The translations under genes and the position numbers were made by a program. The notes beneath the pieces are model-generated. The model worked only from the letters and a program-made list of their open reading frames with translations. It was not told the origin of the DNA and searched no databases. Below, one piece after another: positions 1 through 12,900 of a DNA stretch of 64,000 bases; the first letter of the stretch is position 1; each line of letters begins with the position of its first letter. The DNA comes from Pirellulaceae bacterium (GTDB lineage Bacteria > Planctomycetota > Planctomycetia > Pirellulales > Pirellulaceae): NCBI GenBank assembly GCA_029243025.1, contig JAQWSU010000015.1, positions 1 through 64,000 on the forward strand, in the 5' to 3' direction.

Positions 1-935
1 TGCTTCCGGTGAGCGTACCGCCGCTCAATTGGAACGTGTCGGCGAGAGATCCACCGGTGAGATTTTCGACGTCTGCGAATCCAGCTGCCACACCGGTAAC
101 GGTCCCGGTATTCAGTCCGGTGACGACAAAGGTTGTGGCAAGATTGTCAGCGATCACTGTGTCGATGTCCCCGGCGCCGTCGATGCTTCCGGTGAGCGTA
201 CCGCCGCTCAATTGGAACGTGTCGTCGAGAGCGCCACCAGTGAGATTTTCGACGTCCGCGAATCCAGCTGCCACACCGGTGACGGTGCCGGCGTTTGGTC
301 CGGTAACGACAAAGGTCGTAGCGAGATCATCAGCGATCACTGTGTCGATGTCCCCGGCGCCGTCGATGCTTCCGGTGAGCGTGCCGCCGCTCAATTGGAA
401 TGTGTCGTCGAGAGATCCACCGGTAAGATTTTCGACGTCCGCGAATCCAGCTCCTACACCGGTGACGGTTCCCGCGTTTGGTCCGGTAACGACAAAGGTC
501 GTAGCGAGATTGTCAGCTATCAGCGTGTCGATGTCGCCTGCACCGTCGATTCTTCCGGTGAGCGTACCGCCGCTCAATTGGAATGTGTCGTTGAGAGAGC
601 CACCAGTTAGGCTTTCGACGTCCGCGAATCCAGCTGCCACACCGGTGACGGTTCCCGCGTTCGGTCCGGTAACGACAAAATTCGTAGCGAGATCGTCAGC
701 GATCAGCGTGTCGATGTTCCCCGCGCCGTCGATGCTTCCGGTAAGCGTACCGCCGCTCAATTGGAACGTATCGGCGAGAGAGCCCCCAGTCAAGTTTTCG
801 ACATCCGCGAAGCCAGTTCCCACACCGGTGGCCGCACCAGTGTTCAGTCCGGTAACGACAAAGGCCGTGGCAAGATTGTCACCAATCAGCGTGTCGATGT
901 CACCTCCGCCGTCGATGTTTCCGGTGAGCGTACCG
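1..935 (-). repeat. Exact 183-bp (61-residue) tandem repeats
   Basis: The same phase (GCTTCCGGTGAGCG on the plus strand, with few changes) occurs at 2, 185, 368, 551, 734 and 917, exactly 183 bases apart. Each unit encodes a 61-residue beta module containing FADVENLTGG, DTFQLSGGTLTGSIDGAG and FVVTGxNxGTVTGV. Units are very similar in DNA and protein, which points to recent duplication or gene conversion. The array runs off the left edge, so the copy number is unknown. Confidence 0.92.
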
Positions 936-3900
936 CCGATTAGGGAAAAGGTGTCCTGTCCCGTTCCGCCGATTAGAATTGGCACGCGTTTAAACATGCC
1001 AATGACGCCCACGATATGCCCCGAATCTGTGCCGGTAATGTTCCAACTGTTGTCGTTTGCCGCAAGGGACATTTGATCATTGCCCAGGCCTCCATCGGCA
1101 AGTCCTGAGAGCTGACCCGCAGGACCGACATTGAACGTGTCGATCTCATCCCCACCAATTAAATTTTCTACGTTGGTAAAGGCGTTGACGAGTCCAGGGA
1201 TATCACCGGAGTTCGTTCCTGTGATATTGTAGACCGTTTGGCCCAGTAGCGTGTCATTTCCTGACTCGCCGGCAAGTGTTCCATCCACGCCATGCCCTGT
1301 TTTCAGGTTCACTACGTCATCACCGTCTCCGCTGGAGATGTTGCCGGTAATGCGTCCCTCGGATTCAAAGATGAAAGTATCGACGTCGCTACCGCCAATC
1401 AGATTTTCGACATCCTTGAAATAGACACCATTGATCGTTCCCTGATTTTCGCCCGTGATGATCCACATGTTCGGCGTGTCGGCCGCGATCAGCGTATTGT
1501 TGCCTGTTCCTCCCAACAGCCGTTCTACATGGTTGGTGTCGGTGCCGGTGTGGTTGGCGAAGTTGGTGCCATCGCTGGCCACGATGAAGTTTGTGCCGAC
1601 TGTGAATGTCAGGTCATCGCTAACGGCCTGGAAATCCATGGTGTCTACACCACCATCTGGTTCTTCGACGACTTCGTCGGTGCCCCAGTCTTCTTCGAAT
1701 ACGAATTGATCGTCTTCGGTTTCACCAACCAGTTGGTCATTGCCTCGCTTACCGTTGATGATGTCTAAGCCTGGGCCACCGACCAATAGGTTGGGGCCAT
1801 CATTTCCCGTTAGCTCGTCATCGTTGGTTCCCCCGGTAATATTTTCGAATAGGTCTGGCACCACCGATTCCACCGTCCGTCCTCCATACTCGGCAACTTG
1901 GTCGGCGGTCCAACCGGGCTGTCCCATACCGGACAGATCGGCGATTACCGGAATATCGATATTACTAAAGTCGATCGTATCGATTCCGATCGTTTCTATA
2001 ATTGTGTCCTCATCATCTTCATTGCCGAGAACGAAACGATAAATGTCATTTCCGGCGCCGCCTTGCATGAAGTCCGAGCCGAATCCGCCATCGAAGAGGT
2101 TGTTGCCGTCGTTACCAATCAGGAAGTCGTCAGCTGCCCCCCCAATCAACTCCTCAAAATAGCGATGTTGCTCAGGCAATGCCGTGACCAAGAGGTGTGA
2201 TGCACTGGTCGGCGTATTGGTGTCGGGATCAACACGGAAGTGTTCTGCAATCTGATTAGCAATTGCCCAGGGTGGAGTTCCGGATAGATCAACGACAACT
2301 GGCTCGTCTGAGCCCAACGCACTGAAATTCAATTGATCGTGCAGGCCTTCGTCGGTGGGTTCTTCTGTGCCCGCGTCGGCCAATTCGATCACGGTATCGA
2401 TCTCATTCCCTAGGTCCAGATCTGGTGCGGGGAAAAAGTAGTAAGTGTCGTCCGCCAATTGGCCGGCCAGAGTGTCGTCTCCTTCGTAGCCGTACAGATG
2501 GTCATCGCCACCAATGAGCACGATACAAGGATCGTCGACCGTGTTGTCGCCGTGTAGGTCGTCGTCTTCTTCCGTGCCGTAGATCCAGTCATCACCATCG
2601 AGTAAGGGGGTCTTCTCGGAGTTTCCGAAGTTGACATCGCCCACCGATTGACCACTGCCGATAATCGTGACCTCATGGAATCCAGACTCAGGAAATGTTG
2701 GATAATAACCCTCGGGAAGCACCTCGCGTACGATGTGGGTCCCTTGAGGCACACCTTGGATTACGTAGCTTCCGGTAGCATCCGTGATGGCCGAAGGCTC
2801 TCCCTCGTCGAACTCTCCATTGTGATTGAGGTCGATGTAGATTGTGACGCCCGCCAGGCCAGGATCTAACTTGGGTTCGTAAACTCCATCACATTCAAAA
2901 TCGTCAAACTTCAATCCTCGAATCTGCCCCGGCCTCACGTTGCCGAAGTCGAGACCTTCGATCGTCTCTCCCGGTTCGAGATCGATGGTGTACCCGTTAC
3001 GCACTCCGCGCAGGAAGACACTCACGAAGCCACTACTAATGTTGGCGTTGTCAAAATTATGAGTGCTGGCGAAGGCCACGTCGTGGATTCCGTCGCCGTT
3101 CAAGTCTTCACTCACCACGGACTCTGCCGGCATTTCTGTCTCGAGTTGCAAGCGTTCGGCCATCGGGTTTTCAACGTCGCCCAGGAATACATGCATTGTG
3201 TTAAAGCCGCCTTCGGCGACGATCAGATCCGGAATCTCGTCGTCATCCAAATCGCCAGCCGTGAGCTGCCGGGGCAGTTCCATACCACCAGTTAGCTCAA
3301 TTGGATCCGCAAAGGTGGGTCCAAAGACGCCACCTTCGCTCATGAGCACACTTACTCGAGCGGGCGAGGGGTGACTAATTGCCAAATCGACATCACCGTT
3401 CTGATCGAAGTCGGCCGCCGTGATCCACATGGGACCGCTCGCTACGCTAAATTCAGCGTCGATCGAAAACGTTCCATCATCTCGGTTCAGCAAGACGGAG
3501 ACCAGGTTGTCCTGTGTACTGACCGTCACGAGATCCAGATGACCGTCCAAGTTGATGTCTGCTGCGGCAAGCCCGCCCGGCAACGGCTTGACAGCGATCG
3601 GCTGCCGGTCTCCCAATGTGCCATTACCCAGGTTGGGCAAGACAACCAGTTGATCGTCCGCTCGGTTGGAGGTCGCCACGTCAAGGTCGCCACTGCGATC
3701 GAAGTCGCCCAGGACAACGTCGATCGGCTCATTGCCGGTTTCATAGAAAACCGGTGGCTCAAATCTACCGTTACCTTGATTGATCAGAACCGCAACCTGC
3801 CCGGATCTCGCCAAGGTCACAACCAAGTCGATGGATCCATCATCATTCAGGTCACCGGCCGCAATCGCCCGTACATCATCGCCAACTTGATGATAGATCG

Positions 3901-6900
3901 GTGGTGCGAATTGACCGTTGCCTAGGTTGGCCAGTGTCTGGACACCGCCCGCACTTAAATCGACGACGATCAGGTCAATCGCCTCATCGTTGTTGATATC
4001 GGCGGCCGTCACATCGAAAGCGGAGTTGCCAGATCCGTATAAATCGGGACCGGAGAAGGAGAATTCCGGACCGGTTTGGAACTGACCTTCTGGAACCACT
4101 TCTCGCACAACATAGTGACCGGCTGGCACACCCATCAACCAATACATACCGGTTTCGTCAGCATCGGTAAGCGGGTTATCAAACATCGTCGTCGTCATAG
4201 GCTCGATAGGCCTGCCGGACTCGTCCAGATTAAGCACACCGTCATGGTTCAGATCCAGGTAGATTTGCACGCCGGGAATTCCGGGTTCTGACCTTCCGCG
4301 TCGCCCGTCTCCGTCGAGGTCTTCGTATTTCGTGCCGTGGATTTCGCCCTCTGGCGGTGAATTGCCGAAGTCGAGACCTTCGTAGCGTTCGCCGGACCCG
4401 AGATCAACGTTGTGCACACCCATGCCGCCGGATGGCAGGACACAGATGTGGTCGATCGCCAGTCCCGCGCCGCCGATCGCGAATGCATTAATCGTACCGT
4501 CAATGGTCAATCTGCCGCGTTCGTCATCGGTTTCTAATACCGTGAACAGCGTTCCACCAAGGGCTTGGCCGTTTAACTCCCCGAAGTGTTTGAATGTCTG
4601 GCGTTCACCATTCACTTCAATCACGAAAGCGGTACCGGCCACCCCATAGTGAAGTTCAAGCTCGTCGACGGGCCGCGGGAACTGGGAGTTGGCAACGCTG
4701 TAATGAAATTCAAGTTCCTGACCAGCGTGTCCGGCTTGACCTCCCGTTCCAATTGTTGCGACGCCGTCTTGGGCCAACGTCGTGACGTTCACCTGCACCT
4801 CGGTGCCGAGCGTTCCGACGGTGACAAAAGTCGCGTCGTTACTATAGGTTGAGCCTTGTTCGAACTCCTCGAAATCGAAATATTCACGAGGGGTGCCGGG
4901 ATAGGTTTGCCGCCACTCCGGCACGAGAACCTCCGCAACGGTGTAACGACTAGGGCGTAAATTCGTGAATTCGTACGAGCCATCATCCGTCGTGACCGTC
5001 GTCGGCTCTCCTTGTTCGAGGCGACCGTCGCCGTTCAGATCGAGATAGATTGTCCAGCCGCGAATTCCCGGCTCGTTGTCGTCTCGCCTTCCGTCACCGT
5101 TTAGGTCCATCCATTTGGTGCCGTGGATCCCACCTCCCTCGACATTGCCAAAATCGATGCCATCGGCCGCATGCCCATCGATCCCTATTGAATAGGCTCC
5201 ATCGCGGGGGAAGGTCTGGATCCAGCCCTGCTGCAACACTTCGCGAACGATATAGTTGCCATCCGGAATATTTAGGAACTGATAATTTCCATCTTGCCCA
5301 GTCACAGTTGACGGTTCGCCCGCATCAGGTTGGCCGTTACCATTTTGATCGAGATAGATCGTCCAGCCGGCGAGCCCAGCCTCATTGTTGCTCTGTTTTC
5401 CGTCTCCATCTTCGTCACTCCATTTGGTGCCATCGATGGCGCCGGTCGGAATGAACTTGTTTCCAAAATCGACTCCAGTGACCGGGTTTCCGTCGATGCT
5501 AATCGAATGGGCTCCATCGCGGGGGAAGGTTTGAGCCCAGCCCTGTTGCAATACTTCGCGAACGATGTAGTTGCCATCCGGCAGAGTTGCGAACTGATAA
5601 CTTCCATCTTTTCCGGTTGCAGTTGACGGTTCGCCCGCATCAGGTTGGCCGTTGCCATTTTGATCGAGATAGATCGTCCAGCCGGCGAGCCCAGCCTCGC
5701 TTCGTTCTCGTTTTCCATCCTCATTTTCGTCGAACCACTTCATTCCGCGGATCTGCCCGGTCGCGTCAAGAATATCGATTTCTAATTCCGGAACGATCAG
5801 GAAATCGCCGTCGTCCTGTCCATGCGTTGTGCCATGCACGGCCAGTACGTTTATGCCAGACTGAAGTTTGACGCCCGTGAGGGGGATACTTGTTTCGTCG
5901 TAGGTCAACGCGAGCGAATCTGAGCGGTCGATGCTTTCGTCGTCCCATTGAGACGGCGTGCCATTGCCAGATGCGACGGGAGTTCCATTGATGAAGGCAG
6001 CATAAGCGTCATCGTATTTCGTACGCAGTGTGATGCCATTTACCAAGGCGACGTCGTCGATCACAAAATAAATCCGCAGGTACGCCGACGTGCTTTTTTC
6101 AAACATCTGAGATTCGACATCGGTCGCAATCAGCGGCCTGAACGGAGAAGGCATCTGCAGGTTGCCTTGGGCGATCTCGTAGTGCTTGTTAATGAAGTCG
6201 GGTGAATGAGCTTTGTCGTAAACGGCAACGTCATCGATGTCGCCGACAAAGGGCGCGACGATCGTGTTGTCCCTGCGATTGTCCAGTAGAGCGCCGATCG
6301 TCAGCGGCGACTCTTTATTCAAATTGATACGACCAATCTTCAGGATTTGCTCGTCTAAACGTTTTCCATCGACAAAGAGGGCCATCTGCCCGGTTGATTC
6401 ATCAACGGTTCCAACGAGATGAGTCCAACTACCGAGATTGACCGATGGACCCTCAATCGTGACTAACTCTCTTCCGGTTCCGATTGTGAAGGTCCAGCGA
6501 CCTTTTTCCGAGACGCCCAATCCATACCCGGCATTGTCTCGTAGGTTGAGTGTAGAAACGATCGACTGTGTGGTGCTTTCTTGTTCTTTTATTCGTGCCC
6601 AGGCCTCGACGGTGAACGACGGTTGGTGGTGGATTGAATCGAATGGCACGTTAACGAATGAAGTGGGATTTCTGGGGCCGGTAAATGGGAGTCCGACTGC
6701 GAAACTGCATCCATTAAATATTCCCGGTTGGTCCAGAATGATACCGTCTAGATTTTGATAGATACCGTTGATAGCCGAAGGGCTGGAGTCTTTTGCGGTC
6801 CGACTCCCCAGTTCCTCGAGTCGCCAATAGCCCGTGGCACCGCCGCCCAACACATCGTCAGCATAAGCCGTTGCATATTCGGTACAGGTCACGGTCTCGA

Positions 6901-9900
6901 AGCCAATTCCCGTTATTCCAGTCAGCCACTTCGAATCATCAAACGAAGGATCACGCCAGACGTCATCTACACTACTGTCAGTGGGTATCCAGTAGGATAC
7001 GGCAGTCGGTGCGACAAGTGACTTGCTGGCGTTGATGGGTGCCACGTTCTGCATTTCCAACGGCACTGTGGCGCCGACTGAAAGAACGTCCGTCGACAAC
7101 GGTGATGATCCCGAGGACTCGATGCTGGCCAGGAGGTTCTCATAGGCTGCGTCTGACAGGGTTGGCGCCCGTTGCTTAAGTTCCGACTCCGACGGAAGTT
7201 CGTTGGTGTGGATCGGGTCAGCTTGGGCTGGTTGAGCCAGATTGCCGACTGAGAAGCCAAGTTGCTTACGGAAGACGTATAGATCAGCGAAATCGATGTC
7301 GCCGTCGGCGTCGCTGTCATAGCAACTGTGATATCGAGGATCGCCCGACATCGAGTGAAATGCCCGATTGAAGCCTTCTACATCCTCGGCGTCGACATCG
7401 CCGTCCGGATCGCAATCACCGAAGATTCTGTTGCCGAAATCGATGTCGTTGACTGACTCGTTATAGCCCAAGCTGACAAGAGCGCCGCCGTCTTTTGGCC
7501 AAGTTTGTTGCCAGCCATCCTGCGGTTCTTCCGCAACGTAATAGGTGCCTGGGGCAAGCCCAGTAATCCAGTAATGCCCGGTCTCGTCCACCTCCGTGGA
7601 TTGATTATCGCTTTGCGTCACGGCCGAGGGTTCGCGGGGCTCATTTGAAATTGGATTGCGGTCAAGCAGTTGGTTTTGATTCGAATCAACAAAAATGGTC
7701 CAGCCGGATAATCCGCCATCGCGGCTCGATTGTCCGTCGGTGAATCGGTCCCAGTATTTCATGCCGTGAATACTGCTGCCGAGGCGACGGTTACCAAAGG
7801 AGATATGTTCACGCACCTCGGACGGTCCAAGTTGGACGACATGAACGCCAGCAGCAGCTTCTTCGTGTGTTCGGAGGTGATCGATCCACAAGTTTTCGCC
7901 GCCGATCTGGAAGGCAGAAACGCCGCCGTTTAGCCGCAGCTCACCCTGCGTCTCCGTAAACCTCAGGACTGAAACGGACGCGCCACCAATCGATAGGCCA
8001 TCCGCTTGCCGAAGATCGTCAAGCACGACCATTTCGCCATTCACTGCCAGGTTGATGTCGCCAGCTAATTCTGCAAAGCGAATCGTGACCTGTTGTGACG
8101 GGACGGCAAATTCAAACAGAAGGTTGAGTTTGCTGATCGCCAGCTCCTTGCCCGTGTGCAGAGCACGACCGGCCTCGATGATCTCAGCGTTACCCTGAGA
8201 TGTCGAATCACCATCGCCGAAATAGAACTCACGCCCCGTGATCGTCATTGCCGATCCCAGGGATCCAGTAACCGGTAACTGATCTCCATGAAAGTAACGA
8301 GACGACTTCTCGAGATCTTCAAAGTCAAAGTGTTCCTGTTGCCGCTGATTGGCCGGATAGGTCTGTGACCAGTCGTCTTGCAGGACTTCCCCCACGGTAT
8401 ACGTTCCGGCTGGAACTCCCTTGAATCGATACTCACCACGGTCATTGGTCATTTGGAACGGTTCGGAATTGTCGAATGAACCGTTTCTATTTAGGTCAAG
8501 ATAGATGGTCCATCCAGCCAGACCGGGCTCGTCAGCATCAGGTTCAGCGTTCGCGTTACGGTCTTCCCACTTGGTGCCACGGATTTCGCCAGAGACAGTA
8601 TTGCCGAACGAGACATCTTGAATCAATTCACCGGACTTAACCTCGACCTCGTGAAATCCGCCGGATTCACCGGCTGGCCATGTTTGTCGCCAAGATTCGC
8701 GCAAGATCTCGCCGACCCGATATTGACCCGGAGGTAAATTGCCGAATGAATACTGGCCCGTTTCGTCGACAGCCGTTTCAGGATCGTCAGCCCGGGTGAT
8801 GCGGAATGGTTCTGCAGGACTCCCTGTTTGGAAATCCAAGTCAAATACACCGTTGCGATTTAGATCGATGAAGATAATCCATTCGGCCAGCCCCACTTCG
8901 GAAGACTGTTTTTTCTCCGGGTCACGATCGAATTCGCCGTTGGCGTTGACATCGTCCCACTTCGTCCCTGTGAACGCACCGGCTTTGACATTTCCAAAGT
9001 CGAGACCCGACAGATCGGAATCCATGTTGATCGAGTAGGCTGCCGGCGCGGTGGGTACGCCGGGCATGGTCTGCAGCCAGCCGTCCTGCATCACTTCGTA
9101 GATGTTGAACCTGCCGGCGGGGACGTCTCGAATGACATACGAGCCCGTCTCATCAACCGCAGTATCAGGGTCATCGGCTTGCGTCACGGCAAATGGCTCA
9201 CCTTGATCAAATACTCCATTAGGTTTGAGGTCGACGAAGATCGTCCAATCTGCCAAACCGGGCTCGTCCGCAGTTCGCTTGCCGTTTCCGTCGAGGTCAT
9301 GCCACTTCAAACCCTGAATATCATAGCCCACCGTATTTCCAAAATCGGCGGTCAGCCGCTCGCCTGACTGCACCGTCAATTGATGCGTGTCGCCATTACC
9401 CAGGATGCGGGGAAAGGTTTGCGTCCAATTGGGGCCGATGACTTCCGCGATGACATAGTCGCCCGGACGCAGGCCATCAAACCAAAAAGTCCCATTGGAG
9501 TCTGTGACTGTTTTGCGATCGCTCGCATCAACTTCACCATTCTGATTCAAATCCAGATAAATTCGCCAGCCCGAGAGCACACGTTCCGATTTCGAATCGA
9601 AGATACCGTTGCTATTCTGATCGTGCCATTTAATCCCCGAGATGCTACCGGGTTGGTAATTGCCGAAATCGTTGTCCGTCAACTCCTCGCCACTCTGGAG
9701 GTCCACTTTGTGGCTTTCCTCCGCAGTCGTGCCCGGATAGCTCTGGCGCCAGCCTTTCACGATGACTTCTCGAACGTTGTAGGAACCCGCGACTAAGTCG
9801 TTGAATTGATAGCGTCCCTCTTCATCGGTCTGCGTCGAGGTTTCGTCGGGGTCGAGTACGCCGTCCTTGTTGACGTCGAGATAAACCGTCACCCCTGAAA

Positions 9901-12900
9901 TTGATTGCTCATCTTCATCTCGGACTCCATTGCCATTCAAGTCATGCCATTTGGTTCCGGAGATGGATCCCAATTGAGTGTTCATGAAATCGACGTCATC
10001 AACCGTATCGGTATAGTCGACTGTGATTTGATAGTTGTTATTCACTGGCGCTGTTTGGAGCCAATCGCCATTGAGTACCTCGGAGACTCCGTAGGTACCC
10101 GGAAGCAATCCAGTAAAGGAATACTCCCCGTTCTCGTCGGTCTGTTGTTCGTCGACCACTTCGCCACCACTGAACAACTGAATCGTCCATCCCTGCAGCG
10201 GTGTGTCCTCCGCATCCAGCTGGCCGTTGGCATTCAAATCCTGCCATTTCGTACCATGAATCTCGGCGGTCTCCGCGTTACCAAAGTCGATGGCTCGTGC
10301 GACTTCGACTTCTGCGGGTATTGGGCCTGAGTCAACGGGGACGACATAGGCAATCGCCGTCGTGCCCGCCGTTACCTCAACGGGCGTAACCGTCGCCATG
10401 CGTCCGCTTTCGAGAGCCATTTCGAATCCGTCGTACGGTAGTCGCTGCACATAGCCGTTTTGCGGAAGCTCAACGACGATGTAGGTGCCGGCTCCCAGGT
10501 CAACCACTTCTCCGCCTTCGCTCACGTCGACAAAGGAGTACAGACCTGATTCGGTTTCCGGGTCGATCGAACCGTTCTCGTCGAGGTCAATGCTAGTCGT
10601 TGTGGTTTGGGCTATCGTTTGATTCGCATCATCGCGGAGTTCAATAATCCATCCATCGAGCCCGACTTCACCCGGGTCATGAATTGCGTTTCCGTTGGGA
10701 TCATCGAATTTCTGTCCGTAGATCGAGACGGGCAAGGTGTCGCCGAAAACAGGATCATCCATGATGCAAGACGCGATGGTGTATCCACCTGCATACGGTC
10801 CACCGGCTGGAGTACCAGGATCGTTGAGGATGTAGTCGACATTCAGATTTGAGGTTCCGCCGATGAGCTCATTGAGCCCCAGCGTGCCACACATGGGATC
10901 ATCATTGTCGGGACCACCCTCTAGGCGATCGGGTTCCGTCGAACTGATACTGCCAATCTCGAATCCCGTGAGGACGTCTTCCCCCCAATCCCCAAACAGC
11001 TGATCCGTTCCTTGGTCACCAACAAGAAGATCATTGTCGTGACCTCCATGAATAATGTCGTCACCATCCAACCCGGCCGTGTTCAAATTCACCATCAGAA
11101 CTTGGAAGTCAGCCAGCTTATCGTCAGGCGCGTCCAACATCGGGTTGGCCGAGTCACGATCGAACAAGCTTTTGAATTTGGCGGTTATCAGCGCTTCAAG
11201 CTGCGGATGTGAAATGGCGGAGCCACCGACAACAAGATCGTGTCCGCTTTCGCCGTCTAGAACATCACCGATCGCTGTCGGAACGGGCTGATCAGCGGCA
11301 CTTCGATCGACACCACCAGAAACGAAGTCGTCAGACGACCCGCCACTCAGATTGTCGTTGCCAACATCGCCCAGAATGAAGTCGACTCCCGGCCCGCCGT
11401 AAGCCGTGTCGTCACCGTATTGTCCAAAGATTTTGTCTCGATTGGCATTCCCGTACAGAAGGTCGTTGCCGGGATTGTTCGTCAAAGCCCCAAGATCGGT
11501 GATCATTCGCGTATCACCATAGATCACATCCGCCCCTGGGACACCCACATTAGGTACGCCGCCTGTGATGATCGTGACGTGGCCTGTTACGACATCAAAC
11601 AAGAAGGCGGCATCGCCGTAGACAACATCACTATCAGGCCCGCCATCAAGGACATCATGCGAACTTGATCCAGTAATTTTGTCGGCACCGCTTCCGCCAA
11701 AAACATCATCCGGACCCCCACCGCCGTCGAGGACGAGCGGATGGGATGAACCGGAACCGTCAACACGGTCGGCGTCTGATGGAAGCGGACCTTGTGTGAT
11801 CGGATAGTCTCCATAAGCTGCTAGGAACGCGCCAACCGTATTGGCCACATCAAGATCCACGACATCTTCCCCGGCATTTGCCAATATGAGTGTCGTGGCA
11901 TTTTCTGAAATCACCGAAACGTTGATCACATCGTCATCGTCCTCACCCGTGATCTCCGTATAGGCCGATTGCACCTGTCCATGGACATCGATCGTCGCGC
12001 CCAAACCAACATCGGCGTTATCGTGATCGCCACGAAGCAACAGATGGTTCCCGGCCTTGAGGATTGAGCCAGGTTCAATCGTGACACCGTCGCCGCTAAG
12101 TAACGTGACATCTCCGAAGGTCGATGCGATGGTATTCCCGGCAGGCAGAATGATGTCCTGACCATCGTAGGACAAATCGACAGTTTGCAAACGAACTTCG
12201 CCCATCGTCGTCGTCGCCGCGACAACCTCCATCGCACCGACCATTTCGGCAATCGAGATGCCGTTCATCGCAATCGCCTCGACTTGTCCGCTCGATAGGT
12301 CAGTTCCAATCGGTCGAAGATTCGTGCCAATGTGCCCCGTGGGAGATTGGGCTGTGAGAGAAACGGCCTTGACGTTGATCGCACCCGTCAGCCCCAGGCC
12401 CTCGACAATCGACCCGTCGGCCTCGAGAAACACTCCATCCGACTGCGAATACATGGTGGCGATTCGCATATCGCCTGCGGTATTGCCCGGTGCATGTTCG
12501 TCCAGATGAATTGCATTCTGAGCACGAGCGGTAATCGTTCCATCATCCAACAGATTGATGTTAAATTCGGTACCAGCCGCTCCGATAGGCCCGGCAGCCG
12601 CCTCGAGAATCACGTCGTTTCCGCGAACATTGGTGGTGCCAGCCGCGGCCGCATTGACCAGACTTTGACCCACCTTGATTCTCGCTTCGTCTCCGGTGAT
12701 CGCATCACCCGCACGAATATGATTGATTTGAAGTGTGCCCTCTGAACCAAGGTAGATCTGTCCCTCGTCCGTCGTAACGTCCACAACGCCAGTGGCTTCA
12801 AGATCAATATCCTCACGCTGACTGACCTGGATCGCGGCTACGTTTGAGACAATCTGATCAACGACAACGTCTTTTCCGGTTTCCGCCTGGAAGACGACAC

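Larger units (their letters stand above)
2690..10720 (-). repeat. Thirteen SdrD-B-like (prealbumin-fold) repeats in the giant protein
   Basis: Thirteen copies follow the consensus GxIxGxKWxDxNGxGxxD, then GLxGWTIYLDxNxNG, then DExGxYxFxxLxxGxY and VxEVxxxGWxQTxP, each about 75-100 residues. Approximate positions from the N-terminal side are 10440-10720, 10050-10270, 9735-9975, 9410-9650, 9060-9330, 8670-8980, 8355-8590, 7500-7775, 5525-5760, 5210-5445, 4890-5135, 4060-4345 and 2690-2925. The family forms elongated Ca-stabilised stalks in surface proteins. The copies at 5525-5760 and 5210-5445 are nearly identical, which suggests recent duplication. Confidence 0.82.

Noticed and set aside
1-935. 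CRISPR-like regular repeats
   Set aside because: The repeating unit is 183 bases with no variable spacers and lies inside a coding frame.
9-1076. 355-codon plus-strand frame with strong internal repeats
   Set aside because: It is the antisense shadow of the 183-bp repeats; because 183 is divisible by three, the opposite frames also stay open. The minus-strand frame continues the giant gene.
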